48,595 nt of DNA, from the NCBI GenBank assembly GCA_902761685.1, contig CACWLI010000011.1, forward strand, positions 1 through 48,595. Reading direction: 5' to 3'. The translations under genes were made by a program, and so were the position numbers. Below the pieces are notes generated by a model. It was not told the origin of the DNA. It saw nothing but the letters and a program-made list of their open reading frames with translations, and searched no databases. How positions within the stretch are numbered: the first letter of the stretch is position 1; the number at the start of each line of letters is the position of its first letter. Origin of the DNA: an uncultured Erysipelotrichaceae bacterium. Lineage in GTDB: Bacteria; Bacillota_I; Bacilli_A; RF39; UBA660. Shown in pieces: positions 1-6,661 of the stretch.

Positions 1-5
1 ATTTT

Positions 6-34
6 AAAAAAAATTCACTATTGTGAATCTTTTT
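6..34. terminator. Bidirectional intrinsic terminator
   Basis: A perfect 6-bp stem (ATTCAC / GTGAAT, loop TATT) is flanked by an A-run on the left and a T-run on the right, so it can end transcription on either strand. It probably separates the tRNA unit from a gene beyond the left edge. Nothing else is clear in 35-120; a lone TTGACA at 74-79 has no good -10 partner. Confidence 0.6.
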
Positions 35-120
35 GTCATGCATAAATATTTTTATTTTTTATTAAAAATAGTCTTGACATAATATAGTTAGTTTACTATT
101 TTAAGAATTTTTTAGACAAT

Positions 121-145
121 TAAAAACTCGAACAATTTGTCCGAG
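121..145 (-). terminator. Terminator of the tRNA-Met gene
   Basis: On the minus strand CTCGGACAA pairs with TTGTTCGAG (one G-U) and is followed by TTTTTA. It lies 12 bases past the tRNA CCA end, where the tRNA transcript should stop. Confidence 0.75.
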
Positions 146-157
146 TAATTATCAAAT

Positions 158-234
158 TGGTAGCGACGGAGAGATTCGAACTCACGACCTCCTGGGTATG
201 AACCAGATGCTCTAGCCAACTGAGCTACATCGCC
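158..234 (-). tRNA. tRNA-Met (CAT), elongator type
   Basis: The reverse strand folds as a full cloverleaf: acceptor GGCGATG with CGTCGCT (G-U at the first pair, T-G at the sixth), discriminator A and an encoded CCA end at 158-160. The anticodon loop is TTCATAC, anticodon CAT. The stem lacks the three G-C pairs of the initiator, and the sequence closely resembles the elongator tRNA-Met of Bacilli. A tRNA-Ile2 read through lysidine also has CAT, but the overall similarity favours Met. A TTGAAA-like -35 and an AT-rich -10 lie at about 248-276, so it is probably transcribed alone. Confidence 0.93.
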
Positions 235-240
235 ATTTCA

Positions 241-273
241 AAGTAATATAATAGTAACACAATTATATTACTT
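241..273. repeat. 12-bp inverted repeat upstream of the tRNA
   Basis: AAGTAATATAAT and ATTATATTACTT are perfect inverted arms around a 9-base loop. On the minus strand, after the C39-like gene, the hairpin is followed only by TTTGAAAT, so it is a weak terminator there. On the plus strand it is followed by TTTTTC, but no plus-strand gene precedes it. It also overlaps the presumed tRNA promoter, so it may be a weak terminator or an mRNA 3'-end stabiliser. Confidence 0.35.
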
Positions 274-296
274 TTTCAAGTTTTTTTTGAAATTAA

Positions 297-533
297 TTAA
301 TGATTTCTTAAATAGACTTCCATATCATGAATATTAATTCCATTTAAAAATGTTTGACGATATGATTCATCATAAGTTAAATCAACATTATTATTTGTAA
401 TAAAATATTGTGAATAACCTATATATCCTTGTGTATTAGTAGAAACATTCCACATCTCATCTTCAGTTAACCAAATACCACCATCGGCTATCATTTCACC
501 TTTTTTTTGCTCTATATGTATTTTGTCCGTCAA
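297..533 (-). pseudogene. Out-of-frame C-terminal end of the C39-like peptidase
   Basis: This frame carries about 70 residues that continue the product of the gene at 496-1569 but in another reading frame. The two frames meet at a run of eight A residues (minus strand; T-run at 501-508). Removing one A joins them into a single protein of 423 residues. The tail is mixed alpha/beta in composition (GGIWLTEDEMWNV, then GYIGYSQYFI) and has no plausible start or ribosome binding site of its own. It is best read as the displaced 3' end of the upstream gene, caused by a frameshift, a sequencing error or a slippage site. Confidence 0.6.
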
Positions 534-1569
534 TATTTACTGCATATGGATCACAATATAGAAATTCTCTTTGTCCTGTTTTTTCATTATATCTAACATC
601 CATTAGTGTAATATAATGTCCAGCTGGACTTCCATCCGGACCATCAACTGACATTAAAATAGCTCCTCCTGATTTAAGTAATAATTCCATTACATTTGGA
701 GACCATGCTCCAACTGTGCAATTTAAACCATACCCTTGAGACAAAACATCTAATACTCCACCACTAGATCCATTTTTACTCATTTCTGATATTTTTGCAA
801 TAAATGCTTCTGGAGTAATTGTTGGATCATTTAGCATAGTTGCGGCGATAATTGCACAACAAGTAAAAGAACATCCATCTTCAGCAACGTTGTATGCATT
901 TTTAATATATTCATTTCCAATCCAAGGAATTAATTCCCCGTTTCCATTTATCCATCCTCTTTGATTAAAATATACTACATTTCTATTACCAGATTCTAAA
1001 TTTCTATACATATTAATAACATGTTCCATGTACTGATTTTTAGTCCATCCTACTGGTGTCATTGCTAAAGAATTATTAAGTTTATTTAATTGTCCAAAAC
1101 TAGAAGATAATTTAGAAAATAAAGATTTATCTTTTGAATCTAAATTTCTTAATAATTCTAAATGATGATTTAAAAATAATATATCTTCATCTATGTTGGT
1201 ACTTGTTTTACCTTCTGTGTCATACATATCACTTTTAGCACTTCTAAAACTAGCTTCTAATTCATTAATAGATTGTGTATCTAAAACATCATAACCTTCC
1301 ATATATGCTGACATTTCATTATTAGATAATCTAATATTTACTATTAAATCATTATAAATACTATTAATTTTTTGTAATTGTTCTTTATATACTGATAGTT
1401 TTGCATTAGTTAAAGTAAAAACTCTACCGCTTAATTTGGTACTTGATTCATTTTGAAAAGTATCAAGAGATGCATAAACATTTGATGATATATTGTTTAG
1501 GCTTTCAAGAGTTTTTAATGTATTTGAATTATTAGCTGAATTTAATTCATTTTTATATACTATACTCAT
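496..1569 (-). CDS. LXG-like secreted protein with C39-like cysteine peptidase domain (frameshifted at the 3' end)
   Basis: Residues 1-165 are a long helical region with a Leu-Ser-Gly turn at 46-48 between two amphipathic helices, the layout seen in WXG100/LXG substrates of type VII secretion. Residues about 197-345 look like a papain-fold C39_2 peptidase: candidate nucleophile C233 in DGCSFTCCAI, H318 in AGHYITL and D340 in YCDPY. There is no signal peptide or membrane segment, which fits type VII export. The start follows GGGTGAATT, 10 bases after the preceding small gene. The frame ends early at an A8 run, and the missing tail is encoded at 297-533. The triad and LXG turn are read by eye. 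The peptidase assignment is fairly good and the export route is inference. Confidence 0.6.
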   Translation of the reverse strand: MSIVYKNELNSANNSNTLKTLESLNNISSNVYASLDTFQNESSTKLSGRVFTLTNAKLSVYKEQLQKINSIYNDLIVNIRLSNNEMSAYMEGYDVLDTQSINELEASFRSAKSDMYDTEGKTSTNIDEDILFLNHHLELLRNLDSKDKSLFSKLSSSFGQLNKLNNSLAMTPVGWTKNQYMEHVINMYRNLESGNRNVVYFNQRGWINGNGELIPWIGNEYIKNAYNVAEDGCSFTCCAIIAATMLNDPTITPEAFIAKISEMSKNGSSGGVLDVLSQGYGLNCTVGAWSPNVMELLLKSGGAILMSVDGPDGSPAGHYITLMDVRYNEKTGQREFLYCDPYAVNIDGQNTYRAKKR

Positions 1570-1579
1570 AATTCACCCA

Positions 1580-1855
1580 CTAACCATTTAACTCGCTAGA
1601 TAGTTTTTCTAAATCAATATCTAGTAATTCAAAATCTTCTCCAATACATTTTATAAATTGTGCATCTTCTTGTATATTATTAAATATTGTTTTATATGCA
1701 TTTATTAAACTTAAAACAATTTGTGTTTCACTTGATGGTATCAAAGTTGTACTATTATATGATTCACTACTCTCTGCTTGTAACAAAGAACTATCAATTA
1801 ATGATGTTAATTCATTCATTCTTGATTCAATATATTCACTATCACTTTTAATCAT
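1580..1855 (-). CDS. Small all-helical protein, possible partner of the LXG-like peptidase
   Basis: The product is 91 residues, acidic and predicted all-helical, with no membrane segment and no cysteine pair. The ATG at 1855 follows TAGGTGG at a 5-base spacing; an upstream in-frame GTG sits inside the ribosome binding site and is rejected. It lies between mtaB (12-base gap) and the C39-like gene (10-base gap). In Bacillota LXG operons, small helical proteins (Lap/WXG100-like) precede the toxin and are exported with it. Size and position fit that role, but I see no diagnostic motif, so the function is inferred from context. Confidence 0.55.
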   Translation of the reverse strand: MIKSDSEYIESRMNELTSLIDSSLLQAESSESYNSTTLIPSSETQIVLSLINAYKTIFNNIQEDAQFIKCIGEDFELLDIDLEKLSSELNG

Positions 1856-1867
1856 ATAAACCACCTA

Positions 1868-3133
1868 TTAAAACTTTTCAAAATTAATATCTTCTTCCTT
1901 TAGAATTATTTTATATAGTTCATTTATTTTATAATCGCCTTTTAACTTTAATGGAATATAATTACTTGTAAATCCATAATAATATCCATCTTTTAATTCT
2001 TCTATTAATACTTCTACTTCTTTTCCAATAAAACTATTATAATATTTTTCTTCTAATTCATTTGATAGATTTATTAATCTATGTACTCTATCTTTTTTAA
2101 TATTACCAGGTATTTTATTTTTCATTCTAGATGCAACTGTTCCATTTCTATCTGAATATGGAAAAACATGTATTTTAGAAAATCCTATTTCTTTACAAAA
2201 ATCTAATGTTTCTTGAAAATCTTCTTCAGTTTCCCCTGGAAAACCTACTATTACATCAGTAGATAATGCTATATCTGGTCTTAAAGATTTTATTTCATTT
2301 ACTTTATCAAGAAAATATTTTTTATCATATCTTCTATTCATTGAAGCTAATACATTATTACTTCCTGCTTGAAGTGGAATATGTAAATGAGAAACAAATG
2401 TTGTATTATTTTTTAAAATATCCATCATTCCATCATCTAGTTCTACTATTTCAACAGAAGATAATCTTATTCTTTTTATTAATTTATTTTCACTTATTTT
2501 ATTTATTAAATCGGATAATCTTTTACCATCACTATTATATTGACCAGTATGTATACCAGATAATACTATTTCTTTATGATCAGAAAGTGCTAAATCATTT
2601 ATTTCCATTATACATTTATTAAAATCTTTACTTCTAACTCTACCTCTAACATATGGAATAATACAAAAAGAACAAAAATTATTACAACCATCTTCTATTT
2701 TAATAAATGCTCTATGATGATGAACATATTTTTTTATTTCCATATCTTCAAATGGTAATTCTTCCATTTCATCAAATTCTATTATTCTTTTCTTATCTTT
2801 ATAATATCTATCTAAATATTTAATTATTTTGCTTTTATATCTATTACCAATAATAATATCTGCATCTATAAGTTCACCAATATTATCTTTTTTAAACTGG
2901 CAAAAACACCCCATAGCAACAACAATTGCATGAGGATTACTTTTTTTTATATTATTAATAACTTGTTTGCTTTTATTATCAGCTGTATTTGTAACTGTAC
3001 ATGTATTAACAATACATATATCAGCATTTTCTTCTACTTCATTATAATCATTTGAAAGTAATAAATTTCTTACAAATTCGCTTTCATATGCATTAACCTT
3101 ACAACCTAATGTTTTTATCAAAAATGTTTTCAT
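1868..3133 (-). CDS. mtaB: tRNA (t6A37) methylthiotransferase MtaB
   Basis: This is a radical-SAM enzyme that adds a methylthio group to N6-threonylcarbamoyladenosine at tRNA position 37. The N-terminal UPF0004 domain supplies cluster cysteines C11 (TLGCKVN), C45 (NTCTVT) and C76 (AMGCFC). The radical-SAM cluster motif is C150-x3-C154-x2-C157 in GCNNFCSFCIIPYVRGR. A TRAM-like C-terminus follows. At 421 residues the length is normal. It overlaps the upstream membrane-protein gene by ATGA. The grouping rsmE-mtaB is common in Bacillota, and its substrate depends on the Sua5 pathway, for which a gene is present at 14052. Confidence 0.93.
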   Translation of the reverse strand: MKTFLIKTLGCKVNAYESEFVRNLLLSNDYNEVEENADICIVNTCTVTNTADNKSKQVINNIKKSNPHAIVVAMGCFCQFKKDNIGELIDADIIIGNRYKSKIIKYLDRYYKDKKRIIEFDEMEELPFEDMEIKKYVHHHRAFIKIEDGCNNFCSFCIIPYVRGRVRSKDFNKCIMEINDLALSDHKEIVLSGIHTGQYNSDGKRLSDLINKISENKLIKRIRLSSVEIVELDDGMMDILKNNTTFVSHLHIPLQAGSNNVLASMNRRYDKKYFLDKVNEIKSLRPDIALSTDVIVGFPGETEEDFQETLDFCKEIGFSKIHVFPYSDRNGTVASRMKNKIPGNIKKDRVHRLINLSNELEEKYYNSFIGKEVEVLIEELKDGYYYGFTSNYIPLKLKGDYKINELYKIILKEEDINFEKF

Positions 3134-3816
3134 TCTAAACTTGCCCTGAACCTCTTAAGTATTTTTAAGAATTCATCTTCCTCCAAATAAACTTCTGCTC
3201 CTGTTATTTCTTTTTGTTCAACCTCTATTTTATTAATTCTTGGAGCCTCAGAATCTTTTGTTTTATTCTCATCTTCCTTATATGAAAGTGTAATATTTGA
3301 TGCATTTTTTAATAATTGTTCATAACTAATTATTGCTTTCTTTTCTTGTTCTTCTTCGTATTTAGCAATTGCAACTTGATTATCATTAGTACCAAGTGCT
3401 TCTAATCTTTCTTTAGTTCTCTTTTCAAGTTCATCAGCAGATATAACTGCATTTTCTTCTTCACTACTTTCATATTCATTTATAACATCATCATATGTTT
3501 TTATATTAGGAACATCAACTTGTTTAATTAATGGTTTGTTTTCATCAATTACATCTTCTTTAGTCGTAGCCATTAATGATTCTAAACCACTTAAAATATC
3601 ATCTTCATGATCTTCATGAATTTTGTTTGTATCTTCAATGATATTATCTTTTCTCTTTCTTTTATCAAGTTCATAATCAAGTAGTTCGTTATATTCTCCT
3701 CTAGATTTAATCAATGCTAAAATAAGTACAATTAGAATTGCAAGAGTTAAGACCAAAAAGATAATAAAATAATCTCCAGTCATAAAAGCATCAATTACTT
3801 TATCAATGTTTTTCAT
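3130..3816 (-). CDS. Single-span membrane protein with acidic cytoplasmic domain
   Basis: One transmembrane helix at about residues 16-38 (YFIIFLVLTLAILIVLILAL) is followed by a KR-rich stop-transfer stretch and roughly 190 residues rich in Glu, Lys, Asp and Asn. The C-terminus (EFLKILKRFRASLE) is basic and amphipathic. I do not recognise a family. It overlaps rsmE by 14 bases and mtaB by 4 bases, so it is translationally coupled inside this RNA-modification operon. Similar Glu-rich membrane-anchored proteins occur at this position in related genomes and may have a division or envelope role, but nothing here proves it. Confidence 0.75.
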   Translation of the reverse strand: MKNIDKVIDAFMTGDYFIIFLVLTLAILIVLILALIKSRGEYNELLDYELDKRKRKDNIIEDTNKIHEDHEDDILSGLESLMATTKEDVIDENKPLIKQVDVPNIKTYDDVINEYESSEEENAVISADELEKRTKERLEALGTNDNQVAIAKYEEEQEKKAIISYEQLLKNASNITLSYKEDENKTKDSEAPRINKIEVEQKEITGAEVYLEEDEFLKILKRFRASLE

Positions 3817-4528
3817 TTATTTCACTTTCCTTCAAATACTTTAATATCGAAGCTATCATTAATGGTACTGTTTCAGTTCTTAAAACATCACTACCTAATG
3901 ACGTTTTAATAAATCCCTTACTTACCAATAAATCTTCTTCATTTTTACTTAGACCTCCCTCTGGTCCAAATACTAAACTAATTGTATCATTACAGTTTTC
4001 TACTGTTAATACTTTACATATATTTTTTACATTATATTTGTCAAGTGAACACATTATATTTACATTTGATATACTTTCTATATTTTTTACATCTATTATC
4101 TTTTCAAGCCTTGGTTTATTAATTCTATAAGATTGTTCGCTTGCTTCTTTAATAATCTTGTTCCATCTAATTAATTTCTTTTCATAATCTTTTTTAGGTA
4201 ATTTATATTTACAATGTTCATACTCAACTACTACAAAATCTGTAATACCAAGTTCTGTTCCATGTTGAAATATATATTTTAATTTTTCATCATTTAATAA
4301 TGGTACATATACAACAAATCTATTATTAGTATTTTCTTCTTTAAATAAATCTTTTATCTCACATGATAATAAATCTTTATTTAAACTACAAATATAACTT
4401 TTATCTTCATGTACTACTATTATTTCATCATTTTCTTTCATTCTCATTACATTTTTTATATGATTCAAATCATCATTATTCAAATATAAAGTATTATCTT
4501 TACGAGAAGTACTAAAATATTGCTGCAT
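3803..4528 (-). CDS. rsmE: 16S rRNA (uracil1498-N3)-methyltransferase RsmE
   Basis: This SPOUT-family methyltransferase modifies U1498 of 16S rRNA. The C-terminal trefoil-knot signature is clear: LVFGPEGGLS at about residue 186 and LRTETVPLMIASIL near the end bind S-adenosylmethionine. The N-terminal PUA-like domain (residues 1-70) contains the usual basic 'H..NVMRMK' segment. The 241-residue length is typical. The start follows GGAGG at TAAGGAGGTAATATG. It is the second gene of the operon that begins with the Smr protein. Confidence 0.93.
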   Translation of the reverse strand: MQQYFSTSRKDNTLYLNNDDLNHIKNVMRMKENDEIIVVHEDKSYICSLNKDLLSCEIKDLFKEENTNNRFVVYVPLLNDEKLKYIFQHGTELGITDFVVVEYEHCKYKLPKKDYEKKLIRWNKIIKEASEQSYRINKPRLEKIIDVKNIESISNVNIMCSLDKYNVKNICKVLTVENCNDTISLVFGPEGGLSKNEEDLLVSKGFIKTSLGSDVLRTETVPLMIASILKYLKESEINEKH

Positions 4529-4537
4529 ATTACCTCC

Positions 4538-4801
4538 TTATTTTAAATAAACTATTGTTTCTCCATCATTATAATTGTTTGTTTTGTATTCTAAAACTCT
4601 TTTATCAGTGTGTAAATATTCATGAGTTGCTTGTCTTAAAATACCTTCTCCTTTTCCATGAACAACAACTATCTTTTTTTCATCTATTTTTAGATTTTCA
4701 TCTATAAACATTTTAATCATTGCTACTGCACCTGTTCTATCATAACCATGCAAATCTAAATGTGGCAAATTATATAAAAACGGATCAATAAAACTTTTCA
4801 T
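4538..4801 (-). CDS. Smr domain protein
   Basis: The 87-residue product is essentially a lone Smr domain, with the signatures LDLHGY near residue 17 and VVHGKGEGILR near residue 48. Smr domains (MutS2 C-terminus and stand-alone forms) bind and nick branched DNA or cleave RNA. The start at 4801 follows AGAGGAAAAGAGT; a further upstream ATG would extend it by 12 residues across the promoter region and is rejected. It is the promoter-proximal gene of the smr-rsmE-mtaB operon. Confidence 0.85.
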   Translation of the reverse strand: MKSFIDPFLYNLPHLDLHGYDRTGAVAMIKMFIDENLKIDEKKIVVVHGKGEGILRQATHEYLHTDKRVLEYKTNNYNDGETIVYLK

Positions 4802-4826
4802 ACTCTTTTCCTCTTTAATAAGCATT

Positions 4827-4855
4827 ATTATACTCAAATTAAATTAAAAACACAA
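4827..4855 (-). promoter_or_regulatory. Sigma-A promoter of the smr-rsmE-mtaB operon
   Basis: TTGTGT, a 17-base spacer and a perfect TATAAT lie 25 bases upstream of the Smr start. It probably drives all six genes down to the C39-like peptidase, since no further promoter or terminator is obvious between them. Confidence 0.65.
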
Positions 4856-4886
4856 TTAATTTAAAAATAGTTTATGTAAAGTAAAA

Positions 4887-4915
4887 CAAAAAAAAAGAAG
4901 TAATTAAATTACTTC
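4887..4915 (-). terminator. Terminator of infC-rpmI-rplT
   Basis: On the minus strand GAAGTAATT/AATTACTTC is followed by ten T residues, and the stem begins inside the last codons of rplT. Confidence 0.8.
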
Positions 4916-5439
4916 TCTAATGCAGCAACTAAATCAGCTTTTTTCATACCAGTTGTATCAATATTCTTTTCTGCACATAAATCTTTTAATTCAGCAACAG
5001 TTAATTTAGAAAAATCTTTCTTTTCTTCAACTGTTTTTTCAACTTTAGCTTCTACTGCTTTAGCTTCTTTAACAGTAGTTTTTCCTTCTAAAGCATCTTT
5101 AGAAAGACTTACTAATTTAGTAAATTCTTCTGGTGCAAAAATTGCAAGTTCACTAAGCATTTTTCTATTAATTTCAACATTTGCTTTTTTAAGACCATTA
5201 ATGAATTTAGAATATACTATATCATTATTTCTACAAGCAGCATTAATTCTTGTAATCCATAATTTTCTAAAGTCATTTGCTCTTTTCTTTCTATCATTGA
5301 AGCTATATGCTCCACTATGGAATAATTGTTCTTGAGCAGTCTTATATAATCTATGTTTACTTCCAAAGTATCCTTTAGCTCTTTTTAATACTTTTCTTCT
5401 TCTATTTTTAGAAACAACTCCACCTTTAACTCTTGTCAT
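4909..5439 (-). CDS. rplT: 50S ribosomal protein L20 with SAP-like C-terminal extension
   Basis: Residues 1-118 are a normal L20: the basic N-terminal tail ([23 protein letters not shown]) threads into 23S rRNA and the helical C-domain ends near ALEGK. L20 is usually about 118 residues; this one has 176. The extra part is an Ala/Lys/Glu linker (119-141) and a segment at 142-176 ([15 protein letters not shown], then [13 protein letters not shown]) matching the helix-extended-helix pattern of SAP/HeH nucleic-acid-binding modules. L20 is also the autorepressor of this operon in other bacteria. The start follows GGGGGT with a 9-base gap. Confidence 0.95.
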   Translation of the reverse strand: MTRVKGGVVSKNRRRKVLKRAKGYFGSKHRLYKTAQEQLFHSGAYSFNDRKKRANDFRKLWITRINAACRNNDIVYSKFINGLKKANVEINRKMLSELAIFAPEEFTKLVSLSKDALEGKTTVKEAKAVEAKVEKTVEEKKDFSKLTVAELKDLCAEKNIDTTGMKKADLVAALEK

Positions 5440-5454
5440 CTAGTTCTTACCCCC

Positions 5455-5646
5455 TTATCCTAAAAGTCCTTTGTATCTTTTAGCATCTCCGCTACTTAAT
5501 ACAGAACCCTTTCTTGCTTTTCTGTTGAAGTCTGTTGGCTTCTTACCGCTATTATGATTAGCTCCTACATGTCCAATTTTTGTTGAACCAGAGTTTCTTA
5601 CTTTAATTTTCTTACTGATTCCACCATGTGATTTCATTTTTGGCAT
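5455..5646 (-). CDS. rpmI: 50S ribosomal protein L35
   Basis: The product is 63 residues, very basic, with the L35 signatures MPKMKSHGG at the start and the KRYKGLL end. It sits between infC and rplT as in most bacteria and is preceded by a strong AAGGAGGAG site. It is a structural protein of the large subunit. Confidence 0.96.
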   Translation of the reverse strand: MPKMKSHGGISKKIKVRNSGSTKIGHVGANHNSGKKPTDFNRKARKGSVLSSGDAKRYKGLLG

Positions 5647-5662
5647 AATTTTCGTCTCCTCC

Positions 5663-6187
5663 TTATTTTTTTGGTGTTAAGAATAGTTGCATATTTCTAC
5701 CTTCCATTTTTGGCATAGATTCAATTTCTGCAACATCAGATAATTTATCTGCAAATTTCATTATTACATCTTTCCCTAATTCAGGGTGAGTAAGTTGTCT
5801 TCCTTTAAATCTAACAGTAACCTTAATTTTATGTCCTTTTTCTAAATATGCTTTAGCATTTCTAACTTTTGTTTCAAAATCTCCTACATCAATAGTAACA
5901 CTAAGTCTATATTCCTTAGTTTCAAGATTTTGTTCTCTCTGTTTTTTCTTTGCTTCTTTAGCTTGTTTTTGTTTTTCATAACGATACTTATTGTAATCAA
6001 TTATTTTACAAACAGGATTTTTAGGATCACTATTTAATAAAACTAAATCAAGACCAGCATATTTTGACAAAGTTAAGGCATCTTCTATTTTTTTGATACC
6101 CATTTTTTCTCCATTAGGCCCAATTACCATTACTTCAGGAAAAGTTATTTGTTCATTTACTAGAACTTCATTATTTTGCTTAGCTAT
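5663..6187 (-). CDS. infC: Translation initiation factor IF-3, probable AUA start
   Basis: IF-3 binds the 30S subunit, prevents 50S joining and checks the start codon. The N-domain carries NEQITFPEVMVIGPNGEKMG, and the C-domain has the conserved HPELGKDVIMKF and ends MPKMEGRNMQLFLTPKK. I place the start at ATA (6187-6185) because a perfect GGAGGT lies 7 bases before it. An in-frame ATG five codons earlier (6202) overlaps that GGAGGT and has no ribosome binding site of its own. Rare start codons (AUU, AUA, AUC) on infC are known and underlie IF-3 autoregulation. The protein is then 174 residues. It is the first gene of the infC-rpmI-rplT operon. Confidence 0.93.
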   Translation of the reverse strand: MAKQNNEVLVNEQITFPEVMVIGPNGEKMGIKKIEDALTLSKYAGLDLVLLNSDPKNPVCKIIDYNKYRYEKQKQAKEAKKKQREQNLETKEYRLSVTIDVGDFETKVRNAKAYLEKGHKIKVTVRFKGRQLTHPELGKDVIMKFADKLSDVAEIESMPKMEGRNMQLFLTPKK

Positions 6188-6202
6188 TGCTAACACCTCC
6201 AT

Positions 6203-6328
6203 ATTTTATCATTAAAAAAGTGGACATGAGTCCACTTAAAAAACTTATTTGTATAAAACTTTAAGCTTTTTTACCAATGTACTTTTACATCTGGTGAAGA
6301 GTGGATCTCTTTCTTTCTTTTTCAACAT
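6203..6328 (-). ncRNA. L20-type leader with attenuator (infC operon leader)
   Basis: The roughly 125-base untranslated leader contains a hairpin ACCA-(G)-ATGTA / TACAT-TGGT at about 6272-6296 and ends in a terminator (6214-6237). The early segment TCCACT (near 6301-6306) is complementary to AGTGGA of the terminator's 5' arm and could form an antiterminator. This matches the architecture of Bacillota L20 leaders, where excess L20 favours termination. Assignment is by position and pairing logic; a covariance search was not possible. Confidence 0.7.
6214..6237 (-). terminator. Attenuator hairpin in the infC leader
   Basis: AAGTGGAC / GTCCACTT with a 4-base loop is followed by six T residues. 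It lies between the promoter and infC and overlaps the sequence that pairs with the upstream TCCACT element, so readthrough is conditional. Confidence 0.75.
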
Positions 6329-6333
6329 TTAAG

Positions 6334-6362
6334 ATTATATATTAATTATATTCACTTGTCAA
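6334..6362 (-). promoter_or_regulatory. Consensus sigma-A promoter of infC-rpmI-rplT
   Basis: A perfect TTGACA and a perfect TATAAT are separated by exactly 17 bases, the strongest promoter match in the window. The predicted transcript starts near 6327, giving a 125-base leader. Confidence 0.88.
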
Positions 6363-6366
6363 GTAC

Positions 6367-6642
6367 TTAGTACGAATAATATTGTTTTCTTTTTCTTACT
6401 TGAGTTTCTTTTTTTCTTATACAATCTACATCTACTAAATTACTTTGAACTGTTGATGCATAACCTAAATAAGGTTTAAATTCTCTACCATCATATACTA
6501 CTCCATTTTTGTATTTTGCATATGGACATATAATATAAACTTCATATTCATTTTTTGTTTCTTGTTTAAATGTTTCATATTTTACTAAATGATAAGACTT
6601 ACATTCTTTACAAAAATAAATCCAAGCTCCATCTGTTCTCAT
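6367..6642 (-). CDS. Small CxxC protein, unknown function
   Basis: The product is 91 residues. Near the N-terminus CKEC and later single cysteines (ICPY, DCIRKK) could form a zinc-ribbon-like site, and the C-terminus is strongly basic (RKKETQVRKRKQYYSY). The ATG at 6642 follows GGTGAGG at an 8-base spacing; an upstream TTG is too close to the Shine-Dalgarno sequence. It lies 20 bases downstream of no clear promoter of its own on the minus strand and directly follows proS, so it is probably cotranscribed with it. I do not recognise the family. Confidence 0.6.
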   Translation of the reverse strand: MRTDGAWIYFCKECKSYHLVKYETFKQETKNEYEVYIICPYAKYKNGVVYDGREFKPYLGYASTVQSNLVDVDCIRKKETQVRKRKQYYSY

Positions 6643-6661
6643 AACCAAAACCTCACCAACA

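Noticed and set aside
74..102. TTGACA followed 17 bases later by TATTTT on the plus strand
   Set aside because: The -10 matches only 4 of 6 and it would read antisense into the tRNA gene; there is no plus-strand gene to serve.
2266..2622. 118-codon open frame on the plus strand
   Set aside because: It lies opposite mtaB, has a Leu/Tyr/Phe-rich composition typical of reverse-complemented AT-rich coding DNA, and has no ribosome binding site.
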